The notes under the pieces were generated by a model. That model was not told the DNA's origin. It made no database searches and was given only the letters and a program-made list of their open reading frames with translations. The translations under genes and the position numbers were made by a program. This document shows positions 34,933 to 45,745 of a stretch of 64,000 nucleotides of DNA, piece after piece. The stretch lies in the NCBI RefSeq assembly GCF_012932425.1, contig NZ_JAAIII010000004.1, positions 186,001 to 250,000 on the forward strand. Reading direction: 5' to 3'. Source of the DNA: Bifidobacterium oedipodis (GTDB lineage: Bacteria; Actinomycetota; Actinomycetes; Actinomycetales; Bifidobacteriaceae). Numbering within the stretch: the first letter of the stretch is position 1; every line of letters begins with the position of its first letter.

Positions 34933-35925
34933 ATGTCACGCCGTGTTTCCGCATTCGCTAAAGTTTCGATCGCTGCCGCTGCTCTGACGGCGGCAGCAGC
35001 CAGCTGCACAGCGATCGCCGCAAACCTGCTGTGCACCTACGCGGTGGACACCAAGGCCAAACGCTCCACCTTCAATACACCGTGGGACAGCCTCCCGCAA
35101 CATCTCGTGCATGATGCCGAGCTGCAGGCCGAAGCGGCGGCTTGGTTCAAGAATTCTCGTCAGCCGGTAACGCTTCGTTCGCGCGACGGACTTTCCTTGC
35201 ATGGATGGCTGTTGGATCCTGATTGTGCCCAGCCCGATGCTCACCGCTATGCCATTTGCTGCCATGGTTACACCGGCGAGCCGGCGGAAATGGCCAAGTG
35301 GGCATATCATTTCGCCCGCATGGGCTTCACCGTTCTGCTCCCCGCACACCGCGGACATGAGCGATCCGAGGGCCGTTATGTGGGCATGGGATTCCTCGAG
35401 CACTATGACCTGCTTGATTGGATCAGTCTTATCATTGATGCCGATCCCCAAGCACGCATCCTGTTACATGGCAACTCCATGGGAGCGGCCACGGTGATGA
35501 TGACGGCCGGCGACCCCGCGCTCCCTCGCAATGTGGTCGCTGCGATCAGCGATTGCGGTTACGCCTCAGTGGTAGGCCAGTTCACCAATAGCATCGTCTC
35601 CATGACCCATCTTCCGCGACCTGTGGCATACGGCATCGTGAAACTTGCCAGCACTATATGTCATCGCAAAGCGGGCTACCGTTTCGAGGAGGCCTCATGC
35701 GTGGACGCGCTGCGTCATGCCACAATACCGATGCTGTTCATCCATGGCAGTGAGGATTCCTTCGTCAAACCACATGATTTGGAACTCAATTACCGCGCAT
35801 GCGCCAGCATCGACCGCGATAAACTGCTGATTCCCGGAGCGGAACATACGATGAGCGCCAGCACCGATCCCGTACGGTATTGGAACCGAGTGGATGCTCT
35901 CATACAACGCGCGTTCGAAGCGTAG
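34933..35925 (+). CDS. Signal-anchored alpha/beta hydrolase
   Basis: A 330-residue protein. Its N-terminal hydrophobic signal or anchor (about 8-32) is followed by a serine hydrolase domain: oxyanion segment CCHGYTGEP, nucleophile Ser in HGNSMGAA, Asp in HGSEDSF and His in GAEHTMS. It resembles the Bacillus YqkD/BEM46 group of membrane-linked hydrolases, whose substrates are mostly unknown. A near-perfect ribosome site (AAGGAGG) supports the ATG at 34933. It follows the Ser/Thr-rich protein gene by 59 bases. Confidence 0.87.
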   Translation: MSRRVSAFAKVSIAAAALTAAAASCTAIAANLLCTYAVDTKAKRSTFNTPWDSLPQHLVHDAELQAEAAAWFKNSRQPVTLRSRDGLSLHGWLLDPDCAQPDAHRYAICCHGYTGEPAEMAKWAYHFARMGFTVLLPAHRGHERSEGRYVGMGFLEHYDLLDWISLIIDADPQARILLHGNSMGAATVMMTAGDPALPRNVVAAISDCGYASVVGQFTNSIVSMTHLPRPVAYGIVKLASTICHRKAGYRFEEASCVDALRHATIPMLFIHGSEDSFVKPHDLELNYRACASIDRDKLLIPGAEHTMSASTDPVRYWNRVDALIQRAFEA

Positions 35926-35941
35926 CGCAATTGCTATCTGT

Positions 35942-35999
35942 TATCGCATTCATGTACACCGGTTGGCAGCGATTCATGTCGCTGTACATGAATGCGATA
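35942..35999. terminator. Long 17-bp hairpin between convergent genes
   Basis: TATCGCATTCATGTACA (35942-35958) pairs perfectly with 35983-35999. The 24-base loop holds a smaller GCGA/TCGC hairpin and repeats the ATTCATG of the stem. It lies between the hydrolase and the convergent FtsX-type gene. There is no T-run, so it may be a transcript-end structure or a repeat element. Confidence 0.6.
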
Positions 36000-36014
36000 G
36001 CATCCGGGCTGGCA

Positions 36015-39000
36015 CTATTCGACGGATTTGAGGGCAGCCAGCATATCCACTGTCTTCAACCGTCGATAAACCACCCACCCAAGCACGGCAAGCACAACAC
36101 CGACCACGATCACAGGCACGATGAACGCACGCCAGGTGATGGACGGGTCGAACATCACTTCGTCCGGCGGCACTTCGTTGATGATGTAGCCGTGCAGCAA
36201 TGCGCCGAAGACATATCCGCATAGGATGCCGATTGCCGATTCCACAATGGTTTCGCGGTAAATGTACATCGTGGTTTCATTGGTGTGAAAGCCCAACACT
36301 TTGATGGTGGACAATTCACGAATACGTTCGGATACGTTGAGGTTCGTCAGATTGTAGAGAATCACAACCGCCAGCAATGCCGCCACCAGAACCAGCACTT
36401 CCATGATCTGGTTCAGCGAAGAGACAATCGTGTTAATCATCTTGCGCTGCGTAATGTTTTGCACCACGGATTTAACACCGGAAAGTTCCATAAGCCGTGC
36501 GCCTTGTTCGGCGGCATTCCCAGAGGAATGATCGTTGAGACGCACCATATAGGCATTGGCCGCCCAATCCTTACCAAATACATGCTCATATCCGCCGGAT
36601 GACATGAAGATGAAATGACCAATGTACATTTCACTCACGCCACTAACCGTGATAGTGCGACGTTCACCGCTTGCGTCGTAAACGGAAAAACTGTCGCCCA
36701 CGTCAACGCCCAGCATGTCAGCCAGACGTTCAGAGACCACGGCACCTGTATCGGAAAGCACCTGAGGATCATGAGACTGACGGTCTCGAAGAGTCATGTA
36801 ATCGGAGAAGTTGTAGGCATCATCAGAGGCCAGCAAAGTCATACTCTGTTTATCGCCGGACTTGCCTCCTGTCCAAGTCATTTCCTCATAAGTGACCGGC
36901 GTCGAGGATTCCACTGCCTTGTCTTGCAACGCCGTCTCAATCTCCTGGCGTTGTTCATCGTTGTTATCAGAACGTTCGGCCACAATCAAGTCGTAGTGGA
37001 TGAGGTCGCCAAACTGCCGGTCACCAATCTGGTCAATGGAGCCTTGCACGCCAAGTCCGGCCATCAACAGACAGACAGCACCAGCCACACCGAATACAGT
37101 CATAAACAGGCGTATCTTGTAGCGGACAATGTTGCGCACTGTAACCTTACGCGTGAAGTTCAGCCGATCCCACAACGGCATGATGCGTTCAAGGAAAATC
37201 TTCGATCCTTTGGCCGGCGGCTTGGGTAGCAGCAAAGCCGCCGGCTTCTCACGCAGCTCACGTGAAACAATCAGCAGTGTCGGTACCACGGCACTCACCC
37301 AAGCCAGAATGAAAGCGGCGACTGTGATGCCCGGATGAAAATCCATAGCGATCAGTGGCAAGGTGAAGCCGCTGGAATACGCATGATAGACAATATACGG
37401 CAACAGCGTATGTCCCAATGCCACGCCGATAATGGTGCCGGCCGTCGAAGCAGTAAATCCGTAGATCACGAACTTCTTCATGACATCAATGTTGGAGTAT
37501 CCAAGGGCTTTGAGCGTGCCGGAGTTAACGCGTTCCTCATCCACCATGCGCCCCATGGTGGTGAATGTAACGAGGGAAGCCACCAGGTAGAGGAATATCG
37601 GAAAGACTCGTGCAAGTTTAGCTACGATATTCGCAATAATCATATAGACGCGATAGCCTTCCGCAGTCAGGCCTTCACGACGGCTGTTAACCGAATATGC
37701 AGGTACGATCAAACCGTCCACTTTCTCTTGCGCAAGCGCGATATCTTTTTCGGCGGCGGCGATCTTTTTCTCAGCTGCGGGCTTTGCCTCGTTGAATTCA
37801 TCAAGTTTGCTCTGATATTCCTCCTGAGCTTGTTCAATGCTGCGTTCGGCTTCGATCAGCTGTTCGACACCATCGGACAGTCGGCCTGCATCACTGGCAT
37901 CAGCCGCATCAGGCAAACTTGTGGAAGCAGCATTGATTGACTTGGACATTGCACGGCCAAGTTCCGTTTGTTTTGCTGCAAGTTGATTGGCTGCGTCAGC
38001 AATCATCGCAGCGTTCTCCTGGTATTCCTTACTACCGGCTTCAAGTTGGCCGGCCGAGACGTTCCATTGTTCGAGAGCCTTGTTGTAATCCGCAAGTTTG
38101 GAGTTGTACTGATCAACAGCTTGGTTGTAAAGCGTATAGGCCTGCTCGTATTGCTCTCGCAATTTGTTATAAATCGGACCGGTCAGACCTGTGCTCTCCC
38201 ATTGATTGAGTTTGGCGTCAATGGCGTCAAGCACGAGTTCGGCTGTTTCCAATTGAACACGTGCCTGATCAAGTTGCGTTTTGGCCGCGACGAGCTGCGC
38301 CCATGCTTGGGAGAGTTGAGCATTGCCTTGTGCAATCTGTTGTCCAGCAGCATTGAGCTGCATGCTCGCTTGCGTCAGCTGAGTGCCGGCGAAAGCAATC
38401 TGTGATTGCGCATCCACCAGCTGCTCGATGCCGGCAGCCGCCTGTTTGGCTTGCTGGGACGTATTGTTGAGTCCAGCAACGGCATCACCGGCAGCGTCAC
38501 CGGCTTGATTGACGGCATCGATTTTGCCTCGTGCGAGCTGATCCTTGGCATTCTCAATCTGAGCTTTGGCATCGGCCAATTGCTGTTCGGTGTCCACAAG
38601 CTGCTGTTTCGCCTCAGCGACCTGTTGCTTAGCTTTGTCGATTTGTTCACGTCGCTGTTCGCGAATATCGTTCACACGTTTATCCGGCTGACCGGCCAAA
38701 TGTGCGGTAAGTGCACTCTTGTGCGTTTGCACCGCATCGCGATAGTCGTCGGACCAGTAATTAAGGCCTTGCGTATCGCTGAAGGTGAGTTTCGCAATCA
38801 TCGCGACGTCGGAGTCGAAAGCGGATTGGTCCACAACAGCATAATCATTGAGAACTCCGGAACCGGCAGTGGATTGCCCCATGTTCAGATCGGAAACGGT
38901 ATCGGAGGCTCGCACAAATCCCACCACCTGATATTCGTGGACCGACAGCACAGTGTCGCCGGCAATATCGGGCTTTTCAGTGAAACGAATCGTGCTGCCA

Positions 39001-39422
39001 ATGGCGAATTTGTCGTTGAGCGTTTCACCCAATGCGATTTCCGAATCGTTGCGCGGCAATCTTCCTTGTCGAAGTTCATAGGTGGAAACTCGCTCGGGTG
39101 CGGAATAGATGCGAACAGCCCGATCGGTGTTCTTCACCGTCACATCCTTGAAATAACCGAATTCCACATCCTTGATGCCTTTGACCTGTTTAATGACCTG
39201 TTGGTCGTCTTCGCTCAGACCGTAATCGGAAAGCACCGTGATGTCGGCGAGATTATGCGTTCGGTAGTAGTCCGCACCGGTGATCTGCATATCCGGCCCG
39301 GTAACCCACAATCCCACAAGTGCGAACGAACCCAAGGCCATCAAGCATACGATGGAAATGAAACGGCCCCACGAGTGGGAGAGAGTCTGCAGAATGTCTT
39401 TGTACAGCATGGATTTCGACAC
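36015..39422 (-). CDS. FtsX-type ABC permease with long coiled coil
   Basis: A 1135-residue permease. It has an N-terminal helix (about 20-40), an external domain (45-245) and then a very long Gln/Ala-rich coiled coil (about 250-570, for example EAKQQLVDTEQQLADAKAQIENAK). Three FtsX helices follow from about residue 600, then a second external domain and the final three helices. The coiled coil would reach far from the membrane, as in transporters that touch cell-wall hydrolases or tunnel substrates. The GTG start lies three bases after the ATPase stop. A TetR regulator is divergent. Confidence 0.9.
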   Translation of the reverse strand: MSKSMLYKDILQTLSHSWGRFISIVCLMALGSFALVGLWVTGPDMQITGADYYRTHNLADITVLSDYGLSEDDQQVIKQVKGIKDVEFGYFKDVTVKNTDRAVRIYSAPERVSTYELRQGRLPRNDSEIALGETLNDKFAIGSTIRFTEKPDIAGDTVLSVHEYQVVGFVRASDTVSDLNMGQSTAGSGVLNDYAVVDQSAFDSDVAMIAKLTFSDTQGLNYWSDDYRDAVQTHKSALTAHLAGQPDKRVNDIREQRREQIDKAKQQVAEAKQQLVDTEQQLADAKAQIENAKDQLARGKIDAVNQAGDAAGDAVAGLNNTSQQAKQAAAGIEQLVDAQSQIAFAGTQLTQASMQLNAAGQQIAQGNAQLSQAWAQLVAAKTQLDQARVQLETAELVLDAIDAKLNQWESTGLTGPIYNKLREQYEQAYTLYNQAVDQYNSKLADYNKALEQWNVSAGQLEAGSKEYQENAAMIADAANQLAAKQTELGRAMSKSINAASTSLPDAADASDAGRLSDGVEQLIEAERSIEQAQEEYQSKLDEFNEAKPAAEKKIAAAEKDIALAQEKVDGLIVPAYSVNSRREGLTAEGYRVYMIIANIVAKLARVFPIFLYLVASLVTFTTMGRMVDEERVNSGTLKALGYSNIDVMKKFVIYGFTASTAGTIIGVALGHTLLPYIVYHAYSSGFTLPLIAMDFHPGITVAAFILAWVSAVVPTLLIVSRELREKPAALLLPKPPAKGSKIFLERIMPLWDRLNFTRKVTVRNIVRYKIRLFMTVFGVAGAVCLLMAGLGVQGSIDQIGDRQFGDLIHYDLIVAERSDNNDEQRQEIETALQDKAVESSTPVTYEEMTWTGGKSGDKQSMTLLASDDAYNFSDYMTLRDRQSHDPQVLSDTGAVVSERLADMLGVDVGDSFSVYDASGERRTITVSGVSEMYIGHFIFMSSGGYEHVFGKDWAANAYMVRLNDHSSGNAAEQGARLMELSGVKSVVQNITQRKMINTIVSSLNQIMEVLVLVAALLAVVILYNLTNLNVSERIRELSTIKVLGFHTNETTMYIYRETIVESAIGILCGYVFGALLHGYIINEVPPDEVMFDPSITWRAFIVPVIVVGVVLAVLGWVVYRRLKTVDMLAALKSVE

Positions 39423-39425
39423 GGC

Positions 39426-40127
39426 CTACCACTCCAGATCTGCTATATTCATCGGGGAATTGTTGAGTTCAACAGCCGCGACCTGCCCATCATGCATACG
39501 AATCACGCGATCGGCGATGGGTGTAATGGCGGAATTATGAGTCACAATCACCACAGTTGATCCTTTTTCGCGGCTCATATCCTGCAGAATTTGCAGCACC
39601 TGCTTGCCAGTGTTGTAGTCGAGTGCACCGGTCGGCTCATCACACAACAGAATCTTGGGATTCTTCGCCACAGCCCTGGCGATGGCCACACGTTGTTGTT
39701 CGCCGCCGGAAAGCTGAGCTGGGAAATTATCGATGCGGTCTTTCAATCCCACACTGGTCAGCGCCGCAACCGGATCCATGGCATTCTTGACGATCTGCGA
39801 GGCGAGTTCCACATTCTCCTTGGCGGTGAGATTGGTTACAAGATTGTAGAACTGGAAGACAAAACCGATATCGTGGCGACGATAGTCGGTGAGTTGACGC
39901 GCATTGTAATCCGAGATGTCCTTGCCATCAATGATCACCTGCCCTTCGGAATTGGTATCCATGCCGCCCAGAATGTTGAGCACCGTGGATTTTCCTGCGC
40001 CCGATGCCCCAAGGATGATGGCCAATTCGCCTTTCTCGATATCGAACGAAACGTCTTTGTTGGCTTCGATGGTGGTGTCACCCATAATGTAGCGCTTGTA
40101 GCTGTGCTTCATTTCGATATAGCCCAT
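39426..40127 (-). CDS. ABC transporter ATP-binding protein
   Basis: A 233-residue ATPase of the LolD/MacB class with Walker [11 protein letters not shown]-loop [10 protein letters not shown], signature LSGGEQQR, Walker [13 protein letters not shown] and switch His in VIVTHNSAI. It is paired with the large coiled-coil FtsX-type permease. AAAGGTG precedes the ATG. The TetR gene is divergent across a 176-base spacer, within which AACA-ACG-TGTT (40167-40177) is a weak candidate operator. Confidence 0.93.
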   Translation of the reverse strand: MGYIEMKHSYKRYIMGDTTIEANKDVSFDIEKGELAIILGASGAGKSTVLNILGGMDTNSEGQVIIDGKDISDYNARQLTDYRRHDIGFVFQFYNLVTNLTAKENVELASQIVKNAMDPVAALTSVGLKDRIDNFPAQLSGGEQQRVAIARAVAKNPKILLCDEPTGALDYNTGKQVLQILQDMSREKGSTVVIVTHNSAITPIADRVIRMHDGQVAAVELNNSPMNIADLEW

Positions 40128-40303
40128 TGTGCGTCACCTTTCCATCCCGTATGCGACACTTATTTGAACAACGTGTTGATTATTATTTGGGTGTATTCTA
40201 CGATGAAGCAATCGAAAGAATCAATGAACACAATCCGCGAAACTGTTGACCGCCCCACCAGCGGCAGCACTATCTCATCTAGTCCGAATCGCACGGAGGC
40301 ATT

Positions 40304-40918
40304 ATGGCAAACACCCGGCAGACCAAATCAAAGGAGAAAATACGCGCAGCCTTCACCCAACTGATGAACACCAAAGGCTTCGAAGCCATGACAGTCTCCG
40401 ATATCGCACGAGAGGCGCACGTCAATCGCGGCACGTTTTACATGCATTACATCGATAAGTTCGATCTGCGCACCCAGCTGCTCGAAGAAGAAATCGACAC
40501 ATTGACAAACCTCATCATCAATAGCGAACCGCTATCGGACGAGACGCAAGACACTGAAACACCAGACAAGAGCGATCCGTGCAATTACATTCCCAACTCC
40601 GCAATACTTGCAGCGATCACGCACATCAAAGACAACTATGACTTCTTTTGGGCCATCAGCGAGCATGGCACCAATATGAAACTACACACCACCATGCAGG
40701 AAACCCTCAAGCAGCTCATCCTCAGCCAAACCCATAACCCCGAGTATCACATCGATTATCCTGGCATTCCGGAAATCTATGCGCAGGAAATCCTCGTCTC
40801 GGCAATCACCTCAATCATCTGGCTCTGGCTTCGGCGAGGATGCAAGGAAGATCCAGAGCTCATCGTCGATATCATCGATCGCAACAAAACGCTCTCCCCC
40901 ATTGCACTCCTGCGTTGA
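40304..40918 (+). CDS. TetR/AcrR family regulator
   Basis: A 204-residue regulator. Its N-terminal helix-turn-helix is KEKIRAAFTQLMNTKGFEAMTVSDIAREAHVNRGTFYMHYIDK. The C-terminal ligand domain resembles the TetR_C_8/DhaS-like group (IWLWLRRGCKEDPELI). GGAGGCATT supports the ATG. It is divergent from the coiled-coil ABC exporter and probably represses it. GC content is lower than its neighbours, which may indicate later acquisition. Confidence 0.9.
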   Translation: MANTRQTKSKEKIRAAFTQLMNTKGFEAMTVSDIAREAHVNRGTFYMHYIDKFDLRTQLLEEEIDTLTNLIINSEPLSDETQDTETPDKSDPCNYIPNSAILAAITHIKDNYDFFWAISEHGTNMKLHTTMQETLKQLILSQTHNPEYHIDYPGIPEIYAQEILVSAITSIIWLWLRRGCKEDPELIVDIIDRNKTLSPIALLR

Positions 40919-41071
40919 CACAACACTAGAACGACATCGTCCTTCAGCAAATATCATTTGATCGGCATCGATTCCGCCCCCACAAATTTCTGCACTCATA
41001 TAGGCAGACGTAACCACAGGCGCCAATGAAACCTACACTCCCGGTCTGATGGGCATGCGAAGATGGGTGGC

Positions 41072-41608
41072 ATGAGTACAGTTATCATGCATACGTCCGA
41101 AGGCGACATCACCATCAATCTGTTCGACGACAAGGCTCCGGAGACCGTGAAGAACTTCCTCGGCCTTGCTACCGGCGAGAAGGAGTGGACCGACCCGATG
41201 ACCGGCCAGCCTTCTCACGAGAAGTTCTACAACGGCCTGACCTTCCATCGTATTATCAAGGACTTCATGATCCAGGGCGGCTGCCCTCTCGGCACCGGCA
41301 CCGGCGGACCCGGCTACAACTTCGATGACGAGATTGATCCGTCTCTGAAGTTCGATCATCCGTACATCCTGGCCATGGCGAACGCTGGTCTGCGTCGCGG
41401 CATGGACGGCAAGATCCACGGCACCAACGGCTCGCAGTTCTTCATCACCACCGTGCCGACCCCATGGCTCGACGGTCACCACACGATCTTCGGCGAAGTC
41501 GCTGATGACGATTCCAAGGCCGTGGTTGACAAGCTCGAAGCCCTGCCCACCGATCCGATGGATCGCCCGACCGAACCGGCGATGATCCTTTCGATCGACG
41601 TGCAGTGA
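41072..41608 (+). CDS. Cyclophilin-type peptidylprolyl isomerase
   Basis: A 178-residue cytosolic prolyl isomerase. It shows [13 protein letters not shown] (catalytic Arg), [16 protein letters not shown] and [12 protein letters not shown], all standard for active cyclophilins. It has no signal peptide. Codon use (AAG, GAG, CTG and ACC/GGC-rich) suggests high expression. I chose the ATG at 41072; another ATG lies at 41063. A strong terminator follows. It lies between the TetR and the LysR genes but is not obviously part of either unit. Confidence 0.95.
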   Translation: MSTVIMHTSEGDITINLFDDKAPETVKNFLGLATGEKEWTDPMTGQPSHEKFYNGLTFHRIIKDFMIQGGCPLGTGTGGPGYNFDDEIDPSLKFDHPYILAMANAGLRRGMDGKIHGTNGSQFFITTVPTPWLDGHHTIFGEVADDDSKAVVDKLEALPTDPMDRPTEPAMILSIDVQ

Positions 41609-41642
41609 GATTGCACGAGATTATTCTCCGCATCTCAATCCA

Positions 41643-41682
41643 ATAGCGAAAAGGACGGTCACATGACCGTCCTTTTCGCTAT
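41643..41682 (+). terminator. Strong terminator after the cyclophilin gene
   Basis: A perfect 19-bp inverted repeat (41643-41661 and 41664-41682), with the core AAAAGGACGGTCA pairing to TGACCGTCCTTTT. The T-run lies within the downstream arm. It is a typical factor-independent terminator. Confidence 0.85.
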
Positions 41683-41736
41683 ATGCTGGACGCATTCACA
41701 TCCACCCCGCCCTCGTCTCGCAAGCAAGGAACGCAT

Positions 41737-42651
41737 ATGACCGAGATTCTTCCGCCGCAAAAACCCGCGAAGTCACCGCTGGATCTGCATGTGTTGCGTT
41801 ATTTCCTCGCTGTGGCCGAAGAGCGCAACATCACATGGGCGGCTGAACTGTTGCAAGTCTCCCAACCCACGCTCTCCCGGCAGCTGCGCAAACTCGAGGA
41901 AGATCTCGGTGTGCCATTGTTCGTGCGCGGGGCAAAAACCATCGATTTGACCGCCGAAGGGCATCTGCTGGTCGACCGCGCGCAGACGCTAATCGCCTTG
42001 GCCGACAAAACCGAGCGCGAACTGCGCGATTCCCAAGGTAACCTCAACGGCAGCATCGCCATCGGATGCGCGGAATCCCGCAGCATGACGTACCTAGCCC
42101 GTCGCATCGCCGCATTCCGCGAACTGCATCCGCAAATCCGCTTCGACATTCGCACGCTCACCGCCGATCTCACGCAGGAACGCTTGGAACAGGGATTGCT
42201 CGATTTAGGACTCATGAGCGAACCGGTAGCCGTGGACCGCTACGACTATGTGCGCACACATGTCACCGATCGTTGGGGCATGCTGGTACGCGCGGACAGC
42301 CCCTTGGCAGAACTCACCGTAATCCGCCCACAGGATTTGGTCGGCGCAACCATGATTCTTCCGTATCGCCCGGAAGTGCAGCGCGAGGTGCTGAACTGGT
42401 TCGGCGACGTGGCACCGCAGATTACCATCGCCGCAACATTCAACCTGTCGATGAACGCGGCGACTATGGTGCGCAACGGCGTAGGCATCTCGTTCAGTTT
42501 CGACGTGCCGGTGGTTGATGATGGTTTGCGATTCCGCCCGCTCTCCCCCAAGATGGAGACCGGCTCGGTGATCGCATGGAAGAAAGGACAGTCGATGTCG
42601 CCGGCGGCCGCCGCATTCATCGAGTTCCTGCGTGCCGACGAACCCGCGTAA
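41737..42651 (+). CDS. LysR family regulator
   Basis: A 304-residue LTTR. Its winged helix-turn-helix is LDLHVLRYFLAVAEERNITWAAELLQVSQPTLSRQLRKLE, followed by the linker helix and a periplasmic-binding-like effector domain (from about residue 95). AAGGAAC precedes the ATG at 41737. It is closely similar in plan to the second LysR at 54206 (shared RYFLAVAEERNIT), so the two probably arose by duplication or joint acquisition. It precedes an aldo/keto reductase and a cupin on the same strand, which it may control. Confidence 0.92.
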   Translation: MTEILPPQKPAKSPLDLHVLRYFLAVAEERNITWAAELLQVSQPTLSRQLRKLEEDLGVPLFVRGAKTIDLTAEGHLLVDRAQTLIALADKTERELRDSQGNLNGSIAIGCAESRSMTYLARRIAAFRELHPQIRFDIRTLTADLTQERLEQGLLDLGLMSEPVAVDRYDYVRTHVTDRWGMLVRADSPLAELTVIRPQDLVGATMILPYRPEVQREVLNWFGDVAPQITIAATFNLSMNAATMVRNGVGISFSFDVPVVDDGLRFRPLSPKMETGSVIAWKKGQSMSPAAAAFIEFLRADEPA

Positions 42652-42799
42652 CGCCTGTACGTTTTCTTGCACAATACCTGAAACGCATGGCGACGTATAC
42701 CGTTTGTTCATTGGCGACTATGACTCCAAACGTGTTCAATACTGTTCAGATTCATTAATGCTGTGCTGCAAACAGCGCGCACGAACAGCGAACAAGTGA

Positions 42800-43816
<1,017 letters not shown>

Positions 43817-43869
43817 TTAGCCGAACGAACAGTATTTAATCTTTCAATATCACAACAAAGGAGAACATT

Positions 43870-44268
43870 ATGGAAAATCCCAGCAGCTTCCCGATGGGCG
43901 AGCCGAACACCGCCTTTGCCCAATACTTCATCGGTCAGAGCTATCTCGCCCCGCTGATTGACGCACCGGAAATCGGCGTGCACAACGTAACCTTTGAGCC
44001 CGGATGCCGCAATAATTGGCATATTCACCATGGCTCCCCACAGATCCTCATGGCCGTGGGCGGCCGCGGCTACTACCAGTTCGAAGGCGAGGAGCCGCAT
44101 GAACTCAAGCCGGGCGAAGCGGTATACGTGCCCGCCGGCACCAAGCACTGGCATGGCGCCGCACCCACCGAGGCATTCGCGCATATCGCGATCATGCTTC
44201 CCGGCGAAAACGTCTCCACCGAATGGCTTGAGCCTGTGGAGGATGACGTCTATCTCACGCTCAAGTAA
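43870..44268 (+). CDS. Small cupin-domain protein
   Basis: A 132-residue single cupin. Metal-binding motif 1 reads CRNNWHIHHGSPQILMAVGGRG and motif 2 PGEAVYVPAGTKHWHGA. It resembles the cupins encoded with carboxymuconolactone-decarboxylase or aldo/keto-reductase genes in gut bacteria; their enzymatic role is unclear. AAAGGAGAAC gives strong translation. It follows the reductase and precedes a lipoprotein gene by 35 bases. Confidence 0.9.
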   Translation: MENPSSFPMGEPNTAFAQYFIGQSYLAPLIDAPEIGVHNVTFEPGCRNNWHIHHGSPQILMAVGGRGYYQFEGEEPHELKPGEAVYVPAGTKHWHGAAPTEAFAHIAIMLPGENVSTEWLEPVEDDVYLTLK

Positions 44269-44303
44269 CCGCGAGGCTTCGCACACCACCGAAAGTTCCT
44301 ATC

Positions 44304-44870
44304 ATGCGCACCATGAAAACGGTTTTGGCGGCGGCATGCGTTGTCTTTCTGACTATGACGTTGTCGGCTTGTGGCACGTTGAATACAACCAGCGACGAAA
44401 CCCTGTCAGCTACGCCGCAATCGTCCGCTGAGCAGGACGATACGAATGCCGACACTGCAGATGCAAACGCAAGCACAGACGCCAGTACAACCGATACCAG
44501 CAACGAAACGAGCACCATGTCCAATCAGCAATCTGTGATCACCGTTCAGGATGGCAACGGCACCACCGTGCAGTTCGAGCTTAATGGCAGTTCCGCAGCG
44601 AAGGATCTGCTCGCGCAACTGCCGCTGACTGTCGAGGTCGAGGATTTCAGCACGAACGAGAAGATCTTCTACCCCGAGACACTGGACGTCTCCGACACCC
44701 CGCTGGCCCAAGTGGCGGTTGGCACGCTGGCCTACTACGAACCGTGGGGCGATGTCGTCATGTTCTTCGACACCTATCGGTCCAACAGCGCCCTCTACGA
44801 GCTCGGTCACGTGACCGCCGGCGGCAATGACATCAACCAACTGAGCGGAACCATCACCATCAGCGCTTAA
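44304..44870 (+). CDS. Lipoprotein with cyclophilin-like fold
   Basis: A 188-residue predicted lipoprotein. The signal ends LTMTLSAC (Cys23), then a Thr/Asp/Ser linker runs to about residue 75. The C-terminal 110 residues match the cyclophilin-like-fold family (VTVQDGNGTTVQFELNGSSAAKDLLAQLPLTVEVEDF, VGTLAYYEPWGDVVMFF). Stand-alone members occur with flavodoxins and reductases in Firmicutes, and prolyl isomerase activity is not proven. It would act on the outer face of the membrane, as would the flavodoxin lipoprotein at 50830. Confidence 0.82.
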   Translation: MRTMKTVLAAACVVFLTMTLSACGTLNTTSDETLSATPQSSAEQDDTNADTADANASTDASTTDTSNETSTMSNQQSVITVQDGNGTTVQFELNGSSAAKDLLAQLPLTVEVEDFSTNEKIFYPETLDVSDTPLAQVAVGTLAYYEPWGDVVMFFDTYRSNSALYELGHVTAGGNDINQLSGTITISA

Positions 44871-44922
44871 AATTCCGGCAACTCCTCGGAACTGTCATTA
44901 AGACACTGAGGCGTTTGGGAAC

Positions 44923-44968
44923 TGCCTGATGCGGCTCACGCAGCGCAATGCATAAGCCGCATCAGGCA
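44923..44968. terminator. Bidirectional terminator-like hairpin
   Basis: The 14-bp stem TGCCTGATGCGGCT (44923-44936) and its complement (44955-44968) have an 18-base loop. It lies between the convergent lipoprotein and membrane-protein genes. Confidence 0.65.
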
Positions 44969-44989
44969 CCACACTGCGAAGGATACAGA

Positions 44990-45745
44990 TCAGTCAGTCG
45001 CGCCTACATTATCGGCCTGTTGAATGCCGCGAAGCATTGCGATTCCTTTTATCACTAGGCGGATGCCGACGAAAAGGCAACAGATGCAAATCGCTGCTCC
45101 GGTTGCGGCAGTGGACACTTCACGAAAATCCGCCGAGGTATCAGCCGTACTAAAGGTGTCGATCATCGTGGTCTGGAGAAACAGCAAAGAAATCGCCGCA
45201 TCGACGAGCCCTAGGCTGCAGATGGCCTGGAAGAGCATATCGTCTTTACGATTCTGCTGTGCAAAACATTTGATTGCAATACCCACTTTGACGAATGTGT
45301 ATGTAGCCTGCGATATGACGATAATCTGGTTGCCTGGAGCATCGCTGCCACGCGTGATCGTGAGCGTCACCATGCCGATCATGACAATGGTCAACAGGAT
45401 GATGATCACACCTATGAAGCGCAGCGAGCGAGCGGTGACGACCCGTCGCTTCGGAACTGTGCCATCCACGGATTCTTTTCTCTGCAGCCCTATTCGGACG
45501 ATCCGCAAACGCATCGAGGCAATAGCCAGGTAATAGCATCCCATGGTGATGAACCATGCTGAAATGCTGCCGACCCCCAATGTAAGGTTCCAAATCGAGT
45601 AAAGTGCATTGATTCCAAATGCCCACACCGACGATAGTGACGAGCGGAACAAATCCTCATTCAATAGACGAAAGCCAATTGAATGTCGCTCAATACGCGC
45701 TCTGGTTCTGGCGACATTTGTTTTGATTCGCTTGATTGGTTTCAT
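44990..45745 (-). CDS. Membrane protein of unknown function
   Basis: A 251-residue protein with about six hydrophobic helices after a basic N-terminus (MKPIKRIKTNVARTRARIER). I do not recognise a family. Helices include FGINALYSIWNLTLGVGSISAWFITMGCYYL and VVVAR-flanked FIGVIIILLTIVMIGMVTLTI. Its ATG overlaps the stop of the MFS gene (ATGA), so the two are translationally coupled and may work together in efflux. The much longer frame to 46066 is a shadow of the MFS gene. Confidence 0.72.
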   Translation of the reverse strand: MKPIKRIKTNVARTRARIERHSIGFRLLNEDLFRSSLSSVWAFGINALYSIWNLTLGVGSISAWFITMGCYYLAIASMRLRIVRIGLQRKESVDGTVPKRRVVTARSLRFIGVIIILLTIVMIGMVTLTITRGSDAPGNQIIVISQATYTFVKVGIAIKCFAQQNRKDDMLFQAICSLGLVDAAISLLFLQTTMIDTFSTADTSADFREVSTAATGAAICICCLFVGIRLVIKGIAMLRGIQQADNVGATD

